From: Rhyzopertha dominica | Taxonomy: Eukaryota > Arthropoda > Insecta > Coleoptera > Bostrichidae | Length of the DNA: 64,000 bases | Assembly (NCBI GenBank): GCA_025024175.1 | Contig: QCXZ01000064.1 | Location: 46,273,325 to 46,337,324 of the forward strand | Direction of reading: 5' to 3' | Shown here: piece by piece, positions 46,430-58,132 of the stretch | Numbering within the stretch: position 1 is the stretch's first letter | Layout: every line of letters starts with the position of its first letter | Notes under the pieces: generated by a model | Databases searched by the model: none | Told to the model about the DNA's origin: nothing | The model's input: only the letters and a program-made list of their open reading frames with translations | Made by a program: the position numbers and the translations under genes

Positions 46430-47870
46430 TATAGCTTCAGGGGTAAGATTATGAATATCACAGATCGTACCTTGAAAGCGTGTCTCGGGGTATATTCAAA
46501 AACCAAATGACCAAGTGTTTGTTCTTCGACATTGCATAGGTTGCACTGAAAATTATTGACATCCCCCATTGTTTAAGTGTTTAATTACAGCGTCCATGTC
46601 CATTGCGTATTCTGTTCAAGTGGCACCACAACCTTTTTAGTAGGCAACAGCGACTTTCGCTGTTACGTCGCGGACTATATATTACCATTCCTTAGTTCTT
46701 GTTCACTCCACAGCATATTCCAATGTTCTAGCAAACTAAAGTTATTAAGATGATTGGCGGTCCTGACAGGAGGGTGTCTAGATTTTAACCTCAGTGGCGT
46801 GTTTATAAGTGATGTGACGTATACATGAACATTGTCGATGAGATGGCATTTCTGGTATTGAGGTTTTAAAGACATTAATCGTGTTGTTTGAGGGGGTTCT
46901 ATATTACTGGTAACCACTGAAGAGGAGCTGTTTTTATTACCCTTGTTATACGCATGGCCTGGTTCAGTCACACGTCTATAATCTTTGTATAACTATTTAA
47001 CCAGACTGGTGAACAATATACTCAGCCGTTGAGTATACCAGAGCAATGGCACTGGTTACCAATTTCAGCTTCTTCATGAGGTTTACTCTTGTGTTCAATT
47101 TTGTTAATAGCTCTTCCAAGGGACGTCTGAATGTAAAATGTAAGAGACCGATAAAGAGTAACACCCAGGTATTTTGGATAGCAGACATTATTCACAGATA
47201 TACCATCTAAAACAATGTGGTTCACGGTTTTTCAAAGGGAAAGCAGGATTTGGTTGTAGACCACATTTTCTAAAATATTTGTTTAATATGCGAAGACCTA
47301 ACTGATGATATTTTCGGTATTACTTAAATAGGTGCCCTGCCTTGCAATGGCTAAATCGTCTGCGCACATAAATTTTTGAGATGTCGTATTCGGTATATCT
47401 GTTATATAAATATTAAACACTAAAGGAGAAAGTATAGATCACTGCGGAATACCATTTTGTAAACTGTAAGATAAGCTTGTTTTTCCATTCAGGTATACTT
47501 GCAAAATTCTGTTGCTCAACATTTCATTAATGAGTCCGCAGGAACAATTTGTTTGGGATAAGCTGATACAATTTACATAATAATGCATCTTTCCAATTTC
47601 CATCTTTGCAATTGCAAGGATTTTACTCTTCTTAAAAAGCTTATGTAATCTTAAAGTATCAATTATGTCCTTGTAAAAGTCTACTAGCCTTTTTGAACTT
47701 TTGGGCCAAAATGTTTGACGAATTCAGGATATATACTGTCTACTCCCGCTGATTTCCGACAGTGAGTCGAGTTTCACAGCTGTAAATACGAGTAGCTCTT
47801 CGTCCGTTTTTGGACTCATGATAGGACAAGCCTTTTGATTGCATCTACGAATTCTTTTTAAATGCAACTT
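46430..47870 (-). pseudogene. Jockey-type LINE reverse transcriptase (3' half of a split element)
   Basis: On the - strand, in order: KSAGVDSIYPEFVKHFGPK (about 47765-47700), LFKKSKILAIAK, NGIPQ then a stop then SILSPLVFNIYITDIP, the catalytic region FMCADDLAIA (Y of YADD replaced by C), LDGISVNNVCYPKYLGVTLY, TRVNLMKKLKLVTSAIALVY, SNIEPPQTTR and LKSRHPP. This series is that of Jockey-clade LINEs. Multiple stops and frameshifts are present. The endonuclease half of probably the same insertion lies at 50340-51300 on the same strand, separated by about 2.5 kb of other repeats. Confidence 0.85.
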
Positions 47871-48188
47871 TATTTATATTTTAGTTGTTATACTGTGATG
47901 ATGGCACAATTTTCCTCGGCTTATATTGTTGCACACTCATTATGTTTATTATGTTTTATTATTTTGCGCTAAGTACCCGCATTTATAACTCACTACTAAC
48001 ATACTTATCCCTACTCTTAATCTACGTTACATGCTTATACTACAGTATTGACTGATGGCTTTGATATCCTTTTCATTTTTTTAGCTAGGTTTCGTGGTGA
48101 AGGACTTTTAGCACGGTCTATGAAAGGCTTGTATCCAGATTCTATCTTTCGTAGTAAATTCCAGGCTGTGCGGCTGCTATGAGTAAAA
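47871..48188. other. Spacer between LINE half and repeat B
   Basis: No coding or repeat feature recognised; it may include decayed LINE sequence. Confidence 0.35.
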
Positions 48189-48748
48189 TTAAGAGTCCTC
48201 AGACCGTTAAAATTTATAACGTATGTAGAGGTTTCCCGGTGCCATTATAACTCGCAATACAGTGTTCGCAGATTAGATTTCTAAACACAGCCAGAATAAA
48301 AAAGGTCTAAACTGAATTCTACTCGGGCAGTTTTTCTTTATTGATAAATACGACAAAAATACAGCCTTGTAAAGTGTTAAAAAATAGTAAACTTTCAAAA
48401 AATTTTTATTAGTAAACGGAANAGGATATAAAAATTTGGCCCGAGTTAAATGGCACTTGACCATTATCAAACGCAGCTAAAAAAAGAGAATGAGTTTTTC
48501 TTACTCAGTTATTGTTAAATAATGGCACAGCGAAGGATCTGCAAATGTAATAAATGCGCATGGCTCGTGGTGCCACCAACCGGTTGCTACATGAACTTCG
48601 TCAGATGCTCCTCCCATTGTCGTGGATAGCACGGCTCGTATTAAATACGCGCGGCACATGGCACATGTACATAAAACATATGCTTGTATTTCGCAAATAA
48701 GTACGTCGTCGCGCGGAGTTTAAATTGCCAGGTGTTCTTTAAAATGGG
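48189..48748. repeat. Repeat family B, copy 2 (560 bp)
   Basis: Same orientation and both ends as 10788-11352 (TTAAGAGTCCTCAGACC ... GTTCTTTAAAATGGG). Differences are scattered substitutions and short indels. Its right end runs directly into the tandem array starting at 48746. Confidence 0.75.
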
Positions 48749-49345
48749 GATGTTTTCTGAGCTTTTGAGAAAAAATGTTTTGCTGTCTACAAAAAGCAAT
48801 TGAACATCAACTGACCGAGATATCCACGAAAAGTTTGTTATTTTTTATAGCGCATTCGATTGAGAGCGACTAATTAAACAAAGAAGTACTTACCACTGCC
48901 ATACAGCCATTTTTTTAGATATCTGATGCTGAATAATTGTTGTTCATAAAACAGTCTGCAATAGTTGTTATGTTTCTTATTTGAAGTCGTAAACTGGTAA
49001 TTTAAATGGGGATGTTTTCTGAGCTTTGAGAGAAAATGTTTTGGTGTCTACAAAAAACAATTGAACATCAACTGACCGAGATATCCACGAAATGTTTGTT
49101 ATTTTTAATGGAACGATCATATTTTTTATAGCGCATTCGATTGAGAGCGACAAATTAAACAAAAAAGTACTGTATCTGATGCTGAATAATTGTAATTCAT
49201 GAAACAGTCTGCAATAGTTGTTATGTTTCTTATTTAAAGTCGTAAATTGGTAATTTAAACGGGGATGTTTTCTGAGCTTTTGAGAAAAAATGTTAAATGG
49301 AACGATCCGATTTTCTATAGCGCATTCGATTAAGAGCGATGAATT
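48746..49345. repeat. Tandem array, about 2.4 units of 253-262 bp
   Basis: Units start GGGGATGTTTTCTGAGCTTT at 48746, 49008 and 49261. Each contains ACTGACCGAGATATCCACGA and TATAGCGCATTCGATT; the third has an internal deletion and ends near 49345. The - strand ORF of 124 residues over it (49351-48977) reflects the repeat, not a gene. Confidence 0.85.
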
Positions 49346-49974
49346 AAACAAAAAAGTAGGTACTTAAAAAGAACATATTGGTTCTTTTGCTGCTGCAGCT
49401 TGTTACAAAACTCGTTCTTTATATATTTTTCGTCTACAAGTTATAACGATGTTAACGTTTTGCAGTCTGGTAAAATCATAAATCCGAATAATAGTTATAA
49501 CGCGTATTAAATAACTTTAAGTGCAGGGTAAATTAAATGTAGTTAGACCTAATATTTGCACTTTGGTGTATGGGCAGGTAATGATTACAAATTTCTCAAT
49601 AATTTTGTGATTTTAAGCAGTATCGTCTGAAAAATTGGCAACTAATGCTAGTTACATCCTGTTACTTAAGTAAATTACAACATATATTTTTTGCCTAAGG
49701 AGTTATGACTAAAATGACTAGAAAATCTAAAAGGCAGTTCCATTTTCAATAAAAAGGCACTTTTGTTTATTTCATGTAGCTCTATCAGTTTTTGAGTTAT
49801 TTGCGTTTTATACATTTAATGAATTTTGTTTGTTGTAAAATGAATTTATTCTTTTAAATTACTACAATGCGGGTAACAACAGTAAAGGCAACAATCAGTA
49901 TCTAAAATCGGCGATTAGTATTATTAATAAAAGAAAACTTCAAAGTAAATGCTCAAAATTGAAGTGGAAGGCGG
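49346..49974. other. No recognisable gene
   Basis: AT-rich spacer inside the split LINE, without motif. Confidence 0.35.
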
Positions 49975-50168
49975 TCATTCCACTTCAACATTTGCCGATT
50001 ATTTTTAAAAATATTAGCAGCTTCTTAAATTTTCTATCATAATTCTTCGATGGAATTAATTGTTTCTTTGCAAACCATGTCCTTCATTTGTGACCATATT
50101 GGGAAGTCTAGAGGGTTGAAATCTGGACTTCTAGGTGGCCAAACAAATTCACTGCCACGCCCAATCCG
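49975..50168 (-). pseudogene. Tc1/mariner-superfamily transposase C-terminal fragment
   Basis: The - strand reading RIGRGSEFVWPPRSPDFNPL then DFPIWSQMKDMVC matches the region of the last catalytic acidic residue in DDE_3-type insect transposases (WPPRSPDLxPLDFFLWG). A stop follows at EEL, and a weak continuation EAANIFKNNRQMLKW extends beyond. Only about 60 residues remain. Confidence 0.65.
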
Positions 50169-50339
50169 TGCTGGTCACTATAACTGGTGTTCGCAACTAT
50201 TAGTTTATAAAACAGAGACGGATTGTGTGACTGAGACACACGAAGTCTGTCGTGTACGCCTACCGCTACCCCGCTGTACACCGATCCCGCAAATCTCGCG
50301 CCACGGTTTTGGACTGAGGACTCTTAAGGCTTTCAAGGG

Positions 50340-51300
50340 TATCTCTTCGTCTTGATGTTCGAGCAGTATTTAGCTATTTGAAGAGTTGTTCACCTACATC
50401 TGGCTCTCTACTCTGTTTGTATGAATTATATAATTGTTGACATTCCTCGTTCCAACATGCAACATGGAATGTATAATTTTCTAATATGTTTCTTAGCAGT
50501 GCTAATTACTAATTACTAGTGCAACAAACCATTGATAATTCTTCACCTGCGGTTCTATCCACCTAATATCATCATCCAGCTGTCTTTCAAAGTTTCGCCA
50601 CTTCGCTTTGCGGAAATTCTATCTCAGTAACGGTAAGCAGTTGATGACTGGGATAGTTGTACCAACTTTGGATAGTATAGGCCTATGTTGGGATCTTGGG
50701 AAATCATTAATTACTTGACATCAATTTCAGAACCGAAAGTCGGGGCCGGGTTATAAGTCCTGTTCCACCTAGCAGAATGAAACGTAACCTTCTGCTTTGC
50801 ATCAAAAAGAAAATTTTGTTTGTTTGTTTCAGTCCAGTGTCTGCAAATTGTATACCTGCTTCATTACAGCTATTATATTCCCATAATTCATAATGAGAAT
50901 TGAAGTCTCCAGAAAATAGCACAGGTCGACTTAAAGCAGGAATTACATTGTTGGGCCAATCCGTGTTGGAGGGGAGGTTTGTATATTTTGACGATAGTGA
51001 GGTTGTATATTTTAATTGCCATAATAAAGATACTTTGCGAGCAAGAGGAGTGGGATATTGAAATATTCATTATGCCGCATTTAGCATAAGTAGCAACACC
51101 CTGTTGCGGATGGTTCACTACACCTACAAGGTTAAAACCTGGAATACACCCTCGTTTATGTATCTAAAGTCATCAGCTACATGTGTTTCTTAAAGGTAAA
51201 GTCAATGTTCTTTTGTGCTATAAGCTTTCCCAAATATTCGCTTTACTAATACCTTCAATATTGATTTGGCAATTCTAGTATTTGCTTGTTGTGTTTGCGT
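50340..51300 (-). pseudogene. Jockey-type LINE endonuclease (5' half of a split element)
   Basis: On the - strand: ETHVADDFRYINEGVFQVL (APE endonuclease motif, E of ETH catalytic), NHPQQGVATYAKCG, FIMAIKIYNLTIVKIYKPP, then FSGDFNSHYELWEYNS with the GDFNSH metal/phosphate-binding motif, and after frameshifts PRSQHRPIL, RWNFRKAKWRNFE and CWNEECQQLYNSYKQS, the start of the RT region in Jockey elements. It continues logically into the RT half at 47870-46430; the joint is lost to the nested block. Several stops; inactive. Confidence 0.85.
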
Positions 51301-51387
51301 ATTCATGGCGTTTTTTACCAGGAGATCTAAGAAGACAGTCTGGCGATCCAACGTTGCTAGTTTATTTAATTAGGGAGCACCAAAATG

Positions 51388-52607
51388 GCGATTTCCATTT
51401 GTACTAGGTTATAACCATCGGTTACAAATTTCTGATAACGGTTGATAAATTTCTGACAGCGGTTACTCGTCTCCCTTTAAACCGTGACGTCATTTGATTT
51501 ACAAATGGAAAGCACCGGTTACATAAAAAGTAAAGCAAAAGAGAGGTTATTGCTTACATATCCAACGGATGGGAAGTATTGTATAGCGAAAACAATTTTC
51601 AAAAATTTTTATTTGCTCATCGCTTTAAAATGCATGTCCATGTATATTACATTTATCACGGTACACTTATTAGTCATGATACGTTCTTGCGCACAAGACA
51701 GATGAAATGGGAAGAAATTGCTTTCTCATTCTAATGTGTATATTCTGTTCCGGAGTCGTGTTCTCTCGCATTTCTACCGAAAGACGCTGTATTTGTTTGC
51801 AACATATACTTATTAGCTGAACATANCGCTCAGATCGTAGTGAAAGTGAAGTCAACATAAGCTCTTTTCGTGTATATTCTTGGTATCAATGCGAATGCAC
51901 AGACGAAAATATAGGTGGGTTCTCACTTCTTCGTTTGTACTTTTGATGAGGGAGGAGTTTTAGAGCACAGAATTCATGCGCTTTAATGCAGGCGAATATC
52001 AATAAAGACAAAAGCTATATCTTCATCTCACTTGAGATGCGGGCTTCCAAGCTTGCACATTGAAAGAAGTGAATGTGAGCGTTATATTTAGTTAATAAGT
52101 ATATGGCTTGCAAGAATATTTTACAAGACAGTTGAAATAGGAGATCGCTTTCTCGTTCTAATACACCGTGCTCCGCATTCGTGACACAGTGCAGCTTGGA
52201 ATCCACTTATATGTTATACAGAATAGAGATGTGTTAAATACCTACTAGTCAGTAGTAATTTAGTTTGCGTGTTTTGTAATCAAANACTACCTGACCANNA
52301 GCAGCATAGGGAAACAAGCAGACACACTCCGCCCAAAATCGTAAGTGCGCTCGAAGCTGTCAGTGTCAGATTTTTCAAATTATTTATCATATTGGAGTAG
52401 AATGATCAAGAAATGCGATAGAGAAATAAAAAAAGGATAGATACGTTAACCGCTGGTTGAAACCGATCTCCGAGGCCGGTTACAGAATTTAAGGAACCGG
52501 GTTAGTCCGATGACGTCATGGTTTGAACCAGCAATAAATGGAAAATGAGCGGTTACTCCAGCGCCAGCGGTTGAACCAAAAGGCGAACCGCTACAAATGG
52601 AAATCGC
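51388..52607. mobile_element. Putative 1.2 kb DNA element with short terminal inverted repeats
   Basis: GCGATTTCCATTTGTA starts the element and its inverse TACAAATGGAAATCGC ends it. Inside both ends are GGTTAC / AACCGCT motifs and a TGACGTCAT palindrome. No target duplication was found and no transposase is encoded; several N bases lie inside. It includes a left-end fragment of repeat C (51554-51632). Superfamily undetermined. Confidence 0.55.
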
Positions 52608-53339
52608 TTTCATTACACTGTCACTTTGACATATTTTTAGTGGTTAATTGCTCAAATTATAATTTGTCGTCATTTGTGCCAGAAGTTTGGTTCGTCCCGT
52701 GACACAAGAGGTACGGTACCGATGTTCATTAAACAATCTGCCACTCTCTTATAATTTCGGTTTTCTATGTGGATATATAGCTGAAATGTTAAACCTATGT
52801 CTACTTTTAATGCTCAGCCAAAATTGTGGTACCTTAATATTATTAAATTAGCGTTAGCAAAGGTGTGCCATCACCATCACCAAACCCTAAACATGTGGAA
52901 CGTAAAGCGCTTTCAGGTACTGGTGACGTATGACAACACAAACAGTTCATCATGCAAGCACCTTATTCAAAACACATGGTTTTACCCTCGTAAATGTGCG
53001 TGGCTATACTTAGCTGTTGACATGTAGGTGAACGGTGTTTTATCCTTGTGTGTAGTAATTATGTCGTAGAATAAACCAGCCCCTGTTTCGTAATGATTAG
53101 TTAGGGGTGGGTGGTTGGTATCGGTAATTATATAGGCTTAGTACAGCAAAAATCAATTTGTAGGAGGAAAGGTAATGCTTATAGAGGTGGTGGAAGTAAA
53201 CAAAAGAATGACCTACTGAAGAACGCAATTCAGAAAAAGAACAATCTTAATTTGCATGTAAAAAGTAACATAGTATCGTATAAGAGCAGGTACTGAACTA
53301 GTATACATGATAAAACAGTGAGCTGATCCATCAACGTGG
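52608..53339. other. No recognisable gene
   Basis: Two + ORFs (52797-53027 and 53111-53296) show no motif. Confidence 0.4.
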
Positions 53340-53930
53340 AGTTTTGATTTAATAGAAATTATTGAAAAATCCACTTTATTAAATACTAATTGGCAGAGCG
53401 CTTTCGGTCTTAAATAGCCATCGTCAGCGCCTTTTGCACAGAAATTAATTTTGATAGAAGTCAAAAAATGAAAACAACTATCTAGACTTTAAAGTTATCA
53501 GTGTAGGTTGCAGAAAGTCACCAACATTATGATTGAAGATTGAACAAGTTTTTTTAAAATGGGTGAGTTAAAATTTTGAATTTAATTTAAAACTGTAACA
53601 CTTTGGTCATTTAGAATTTGTTAAGTCTCTACAATTTCTAAAATTTTTAATTTTGGTGATTTGTTGCAAAACTGAAATCTTTACATTATCCAAACTGGTA
53701 GGGTGCTTATTAAGCAATAAATGGTTGGCAAAGGAGGAATTTATTGTAACTACATCAGTGTTATGTTTTTGAAATTGTTTGAGGTTTTCCTTAGTTCTAA
53801 CCATCAAAGATCTCCCAGTGAGTCCCACATAAATTACATTACAATCATTGCAAGTAAATCTGTAAACACTAGAAAGGTTTAAGGGTAGAATTTTATCTTT
53901 GTTGTGGACTAACTGGTATCCTCAGCTACC
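53340..53930 (-). pseudogene. Penelope-like element 3' end (endonuclease and hammerhead motif)
   Basis: On the - strand the reading VYRFTCNDCNVIYVGLTGRS is the PLE-type GIY-YIG opening with its CxxC insertion, continuing MVRTKENLKQFQKHNTDVV, SSFANHLLLNKHPTSLDNVK and a stop at 53607. The nuclease core looks better preserved than in the 45 kb copy. The 3' tail (53427-53402) carries a hammerhead-like core. No reverse transcriptase is seen upstream; a LINE fragment on the opposite strand follows at 53995. This lineage differs from the palindrome copies (VGLTGRS against IGETSQW), so at least two PLE families are present. Confidence 0.8.
53402..53427 (-). ncRNA. Hammerhead-ribozyme-like motif in PLE tail
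   Basis: On the - strand: CTGACGA (53427-53421), TGGCTATTTAAGACC with a weak stem II, then GAAA followed by GCGC. GGCG just before the core and GCGC just after GAAA could help form the outer stems. Confidence 0.6.
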
Positions 53931-53994
53931 TACAGTTGAAAAAGAATGAATTCCTTGATATAAATATAATTTGGAAATATTTTCTGAAACTACA

Positions 53995-54240
53995 TTTGGT
54001 CGTAAGATAGCTCGTGTAGCAATCAAGCGCATAGTGGACGTTAATATAAACGGTGAAACGATTAAGTTTAGCGAGGTTTGTAAGAATTTAGGATTGTACA
54101 TAGACAAGGACTAGAGATTTGTTCCACATGTGAATAATTTGTGTAAGTCGTTTTATTTGATTTTAAAGCAGCTCTATCCTAATCGCCACAGCATGAGTGC
54201 TGAGCTGATGCAAATTGTCATACGCTGATATAATTTACGG
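53995..54240 (+). pseudogene. LINE reverse transcriptase fragment
   Basis: The + reading VAIKRIVDVNINGETIKFSE then VCKNLGLYIDKD, a stop, RFVPHVNNLCKSFYLILKQL and YPNRHSMSAELMQIVIR matches the post-catalytic part of non-LTR reverse transcriptases (NLGxxID..L.F..HV..). Only about 80 residues remain and a stop interrupts them. It differs from the LINE at 54586. Confidence 0.65.
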
Positions 54241-54495
54241 TTCGGCGCTTTTATCTGTTGATGCTTTCAGATCAAAAGAATACAGAATTCTTGTAATGGT
54301 CATGGTAGAGAAGCAACCTAAATATATTTTTGGTGAGCTTTGCTCCTTGCATCGCTCCAGTTTGGATCGTTCAACTAGACACGGGCATGTTTTGTGTGCG
54401 TGCCTCTCCACTCTACTTCCCTGTTTCAACGTAGCTTTACGTACAATTCGTGCACTCAGTATAATGCCCTTCCCATTTATTTCAAAGACTTATCT

Positions 54496-54585
54496 CTAAT
54501 ATATAATATATATAATATTATATAATTATAATAATAATAATTATTATTATTATTATTATTATTAATATTATTATTATTATTATTA
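54496..54585. repeat. AT-rich microsatellite (TAA/ATT)n
   Basis: ATATAATATATATAATATTA passes into long ATT runs ending just before the LINE that starts at 54586. Confidence 0.9.
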
Positions 54586-55750
54586 CACGTGGAGTTCCGC
54601 AGGGCAGCATACTGGGACCTCTACTTTATTTAACTGTGTAAATGTAAATGATATTCGTAACTGTTTTCAAAACTGTAAATTAATACATCTTATATGCCGA
54701 TGATACTATAATTCTGTCAATACATACTGATTTCCGAGTTGCTAATAAGAACTTACAAAACGAGTTTTAGAGATTCCAGTTATGGGCTTACGATAAACAA
54801 TTACAGATCAATTTAAAGAAAACTAAGGTTATGCATATAAGATCCCCTCACAAAAAAATCTACATTTAGACCAAACATTATTTTCCACTGCGCAGATTGC
54901 CTTCATCGGAATGTTGGTGGAGACGGTTGCAATTGCTCTGATCAGTTAGACTGCGTTAATGAACAGAAATATCTTGGTTTGATAATCGATAAACACTTTC
55001 TATGGGATGTGCATATAGGTGAGGTGTAAACTGTACAATCTACGTTTGTTTGTTCCAAAAACAACTCTAGAAACGATTTACACTCCTTTATTTGAATTGG
55101 TGCTGTCCTATAGTGTAACCATATGGGGTAACGCCTCTTCTTACCTCATTCAAAGAGTATTTCGTATACAGTACAGGGCGCTTAAGAATGTGTTGTGTAC
55201 GACAAACAATGAAGTTGATGTCTTTAAAGAAAGTAAAGTATTCTCCGTTAAAAAACTGTTCCTATATAGAACTGTTACAAATAAACCAGAAATATTCAAG
55301 AATCTTCCAGAAGTTGAACATAGTTACAGCACTCGAGGTGCGGAAAACTAATCATTAATTGCTACAGAAACAAATATGAACATAGAACTATCCACGTTAG
55401 CTCATCAAAAATTTACAATGCGTTGCCATCCTATATTCGTGGGGAGGAAAGGATTGGAAAATTAAAAAAAAATAACTTAAATTATGGCTTATGGAAAATG
55501 ACATTGATGTCTAATTAACCAACAGTAAAATTTAAATAAAAGATAATATACAACACCGAACATGTTATACACATAATACGTTTGTATGAATGCCACTGAT
55601 AAGCATCGTTTAGTGGAAACGACAAATTAATTAATTTGCATCAGTTATATGGATATGGCTGCAACTGGATAATGCTTTATAATAATTTTTTGATTTACTG
55701 ATTCTCAAGGGCCACTTGCTTCGGTTAGCAACTGCGCCAACTAGGTCCTA

Positions 55751-55803
<53 letters not shown>
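54586..55803 (+). pseudogene. 5'-truncated LINE with (ATT)n tail
   Basis: The + reading begins TRGVPQGSILGPLLYL, the RT motif B region, then a stop; after a shift it gives the catalytic ILYADDTIILS (YADD at 54693-54704), QINLKKTKVMHIRSP, NEQKYLGLIIDKHFLWDVH, and ORF 55019-55351 with LRLFVPKTTLETIYTPLFEL and NASSYLIQRVFRIQYRALKN. Both catalytic Asp are intact, though the fingers and endonuclease are missing. The copy ends in an (ATT)n tract (about 55749-55803), a 3' tail like those on other microsatellite-tailed LINEs. 5' truncation is the usual result of incomplete target-primed reverse transcription. Confidence 0.8.
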
Positions 55804-58132
55804 CCTGCTTTAACACTGAGGCTTAGCAAGAAGTATGTCCATAATAAACGGATTGTTTCTTCAAATATGAAATTTGGAGCAAAGTGTCAACAAAAGTATT
55901 CTTGCCAATGATTTTACATTTCTCAGCCTACCTTTTGTTTTTGTACCTGATGTCAATGCAGTTTCTTGTCAGCATAACTTTTGTGTGTGTGTGTGTGTTT
56001 TTTTTTAATGGCAACCAAGGATTTTTGCTTTGCCCTGCGGTTGATTGAGCAACACCAACAGTTTAGTAAAAGATGAAAATAGTTATTTATGAATAAACGT
56101 GTGAACCCAAGTATAGCAAAAAAGATATCGGCTTTCGGTTTCTAGATCTATTTTCGTCAATTAAGAACCCTTTGGGTTGCATTTATTTTTTTTAGAAATT
56201 TGAACAAATACTGTCGCACAATTACAATAAACGTTACATTATATATGACTAAATTCAAAACCATAAACGGCACTTGAATAAATCTTCAGTCGTTGAAATC
56301 GCTTAAAGCGTACGTAGATACCTCTCTTATCGTTGTCATGGCAGCCAGAAAAGAAACGTTTGAACAAAAAGATCCTAATGAGCACACTTTTAGATCAATA
56401 TTGTTACAACTTTTCAGAGAAGCTTTCGGTTTTCGTTGAAGGTATATAAAACGCGCTCCCTAGCGGCGAAGTTATATACGTACTGTTAAGCGCTGCACTA
56501 ACATCATTGAGCTTCAATTTTGTGGTGAACCACGGGTCACGACTGCTATTTATGGACAGATAAAGACATAAGTCCATATTAATGCAAATCAAGGAAGCGG
56601 CGCGACAATGGAAGCCGCAAATGAAACAAAAGAAACGCTTATGTACTCTGTTTTATACATAAAGTACCATTCTTGCTGTAATAGTGGGAAGACCCCAAGT
56701 AATCAGGAACTGTAGTTAAAATTATATATAACATTAATGTTAGTTGCTTTGAATAACTTATGCGTGTCTTAAATATATTATTTTTTTGCTGTGGAATGAA
56801 TAGGTAACGTAGACAATTCCAGGAGATAATCCCAAATCTATAGCCTAATTTGCTTTGGGGTCGCTACACTGTAACGATAGTTCTCTTCACCCACACGAGC
56901 CAATTACAGCACTATGGTTTTATGTGGGGTCTACCCAGAGATTCTACCCAAGCGATGTCAAAACTACAGCATCCAGCCCTTGAACGACAGCAATAAAGGG
57001 GACCAATTGTTTTTAAGTAGACATTCAGGACTCGCCTAATGGGTGCGAAGCTGTTTGTTGGATTCAGTGTGGGCGTCGCTTATAGTCGATTCAATATATG
57101 AATTCTCCATTATTTGCTTGTTCGAAAAATTTAGTTTTACGACCAAAATGGATTTGAAAACGCCGAAAGTTGTAATGTTTACTTTTATCGAGAACAACGT
57201 AATAGACAATGCTTTGGATAAAAGCTACAACCTTAAGTAAACCAAAATGGCTTATGATAAACAATAACTTTTATTTGCTCATTATTTGAATACAAACATT
57301 ATAAAACAGAATATATTCGTAAAAGTGTATTTATCGGTTATTGTACCAGTTGAGGGTTGTATATACGGTGTATTTGGATAATAAAAGCTGTATTCCTATT
57401 TTTATTTATTCATACACTTTTTGCTACTTATTAATCATTTCCTGGCGTCCAAATACAAGGCATCACGGTTATGCTGTTAATAAGCGAACAAAAAAATATA
57501 TTCAGGTTGACATCCGCACTTTTATGTCGCAAATAAAAGCATTTTTGTTCGTGTTAGTTGCTGGATTTCATCGCATTCACATTTTACGGAATTAAATATA
57601 AACACATACTAAATAAGTACCTCTTGGTATTTTTCATTTTGTAGTGAAAATTAAGTTCCTTAGATAATAACCAAATTTTGTTTACGAATCTAACTTCATT
57701 TTGTCTCTGTGTTTTGGTTGTTTTTTTTGTTATAGTTGAGTGCCGGAAAGGTCTTGTTCTTCATTATTAACTACTATAAAATTAGACTGCTGCTGGTATA
57801 ACACTGAGGCCTAATCAGAAAAAATTATATAAGCATCACTGAACAATCAAGAAGTGAAACAATGCTAATCTGGGACATAGTTAAGACAAGGGCAAACATG
57901 CTATACTAGCATTTGTTTCTGATATAGGTAAACTGATTACCTTATAGCTATAAAATATTATTTATTTGTGAGATTGCGTATTAATAGATCTTTTTACAGC
58001 CATCCACCGCTACATAATTGTAATGTATGTTCAACTGTATTTTGCGTAACATTAATAATGATCAACGACACTTTCAAGCCCCGAATAAACAAAGAATTAG
58101 TGCTTAATTTGTGTGGATAGTGTAATAATATA
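55804..58132. other. No recognisable gene
   Basis: Intronic AT-rich sequence with a short (GT)n at about 55983-55998. ORFs at 56404-56592, 57043-57240 and 57341-57595 carry no motif I recognise. A degenerate hammerhead-like stretch at 56133-56160 is listed separately. Confidence 0.4.
56133..56160 (-). ncRNA. Degenerate hammerhead-like motif
   Basis: On the - strand TTGACGA (C3 of the core changed to T), about 17 bases with no clear stem II, then GAAAGCCG. No PLE coding is seen beside it, so it could be a decayed PLE tail or chance. Confidence 0.3.

Noticed and set aside
48977..49351. 124-residue ORF with internal repeats (SLLIECAIEN / LSLSIECAIKN) as a repeat protein
   Set aside because: The internal repetition is the DNA tandem array; there is no independent evidence of coding.
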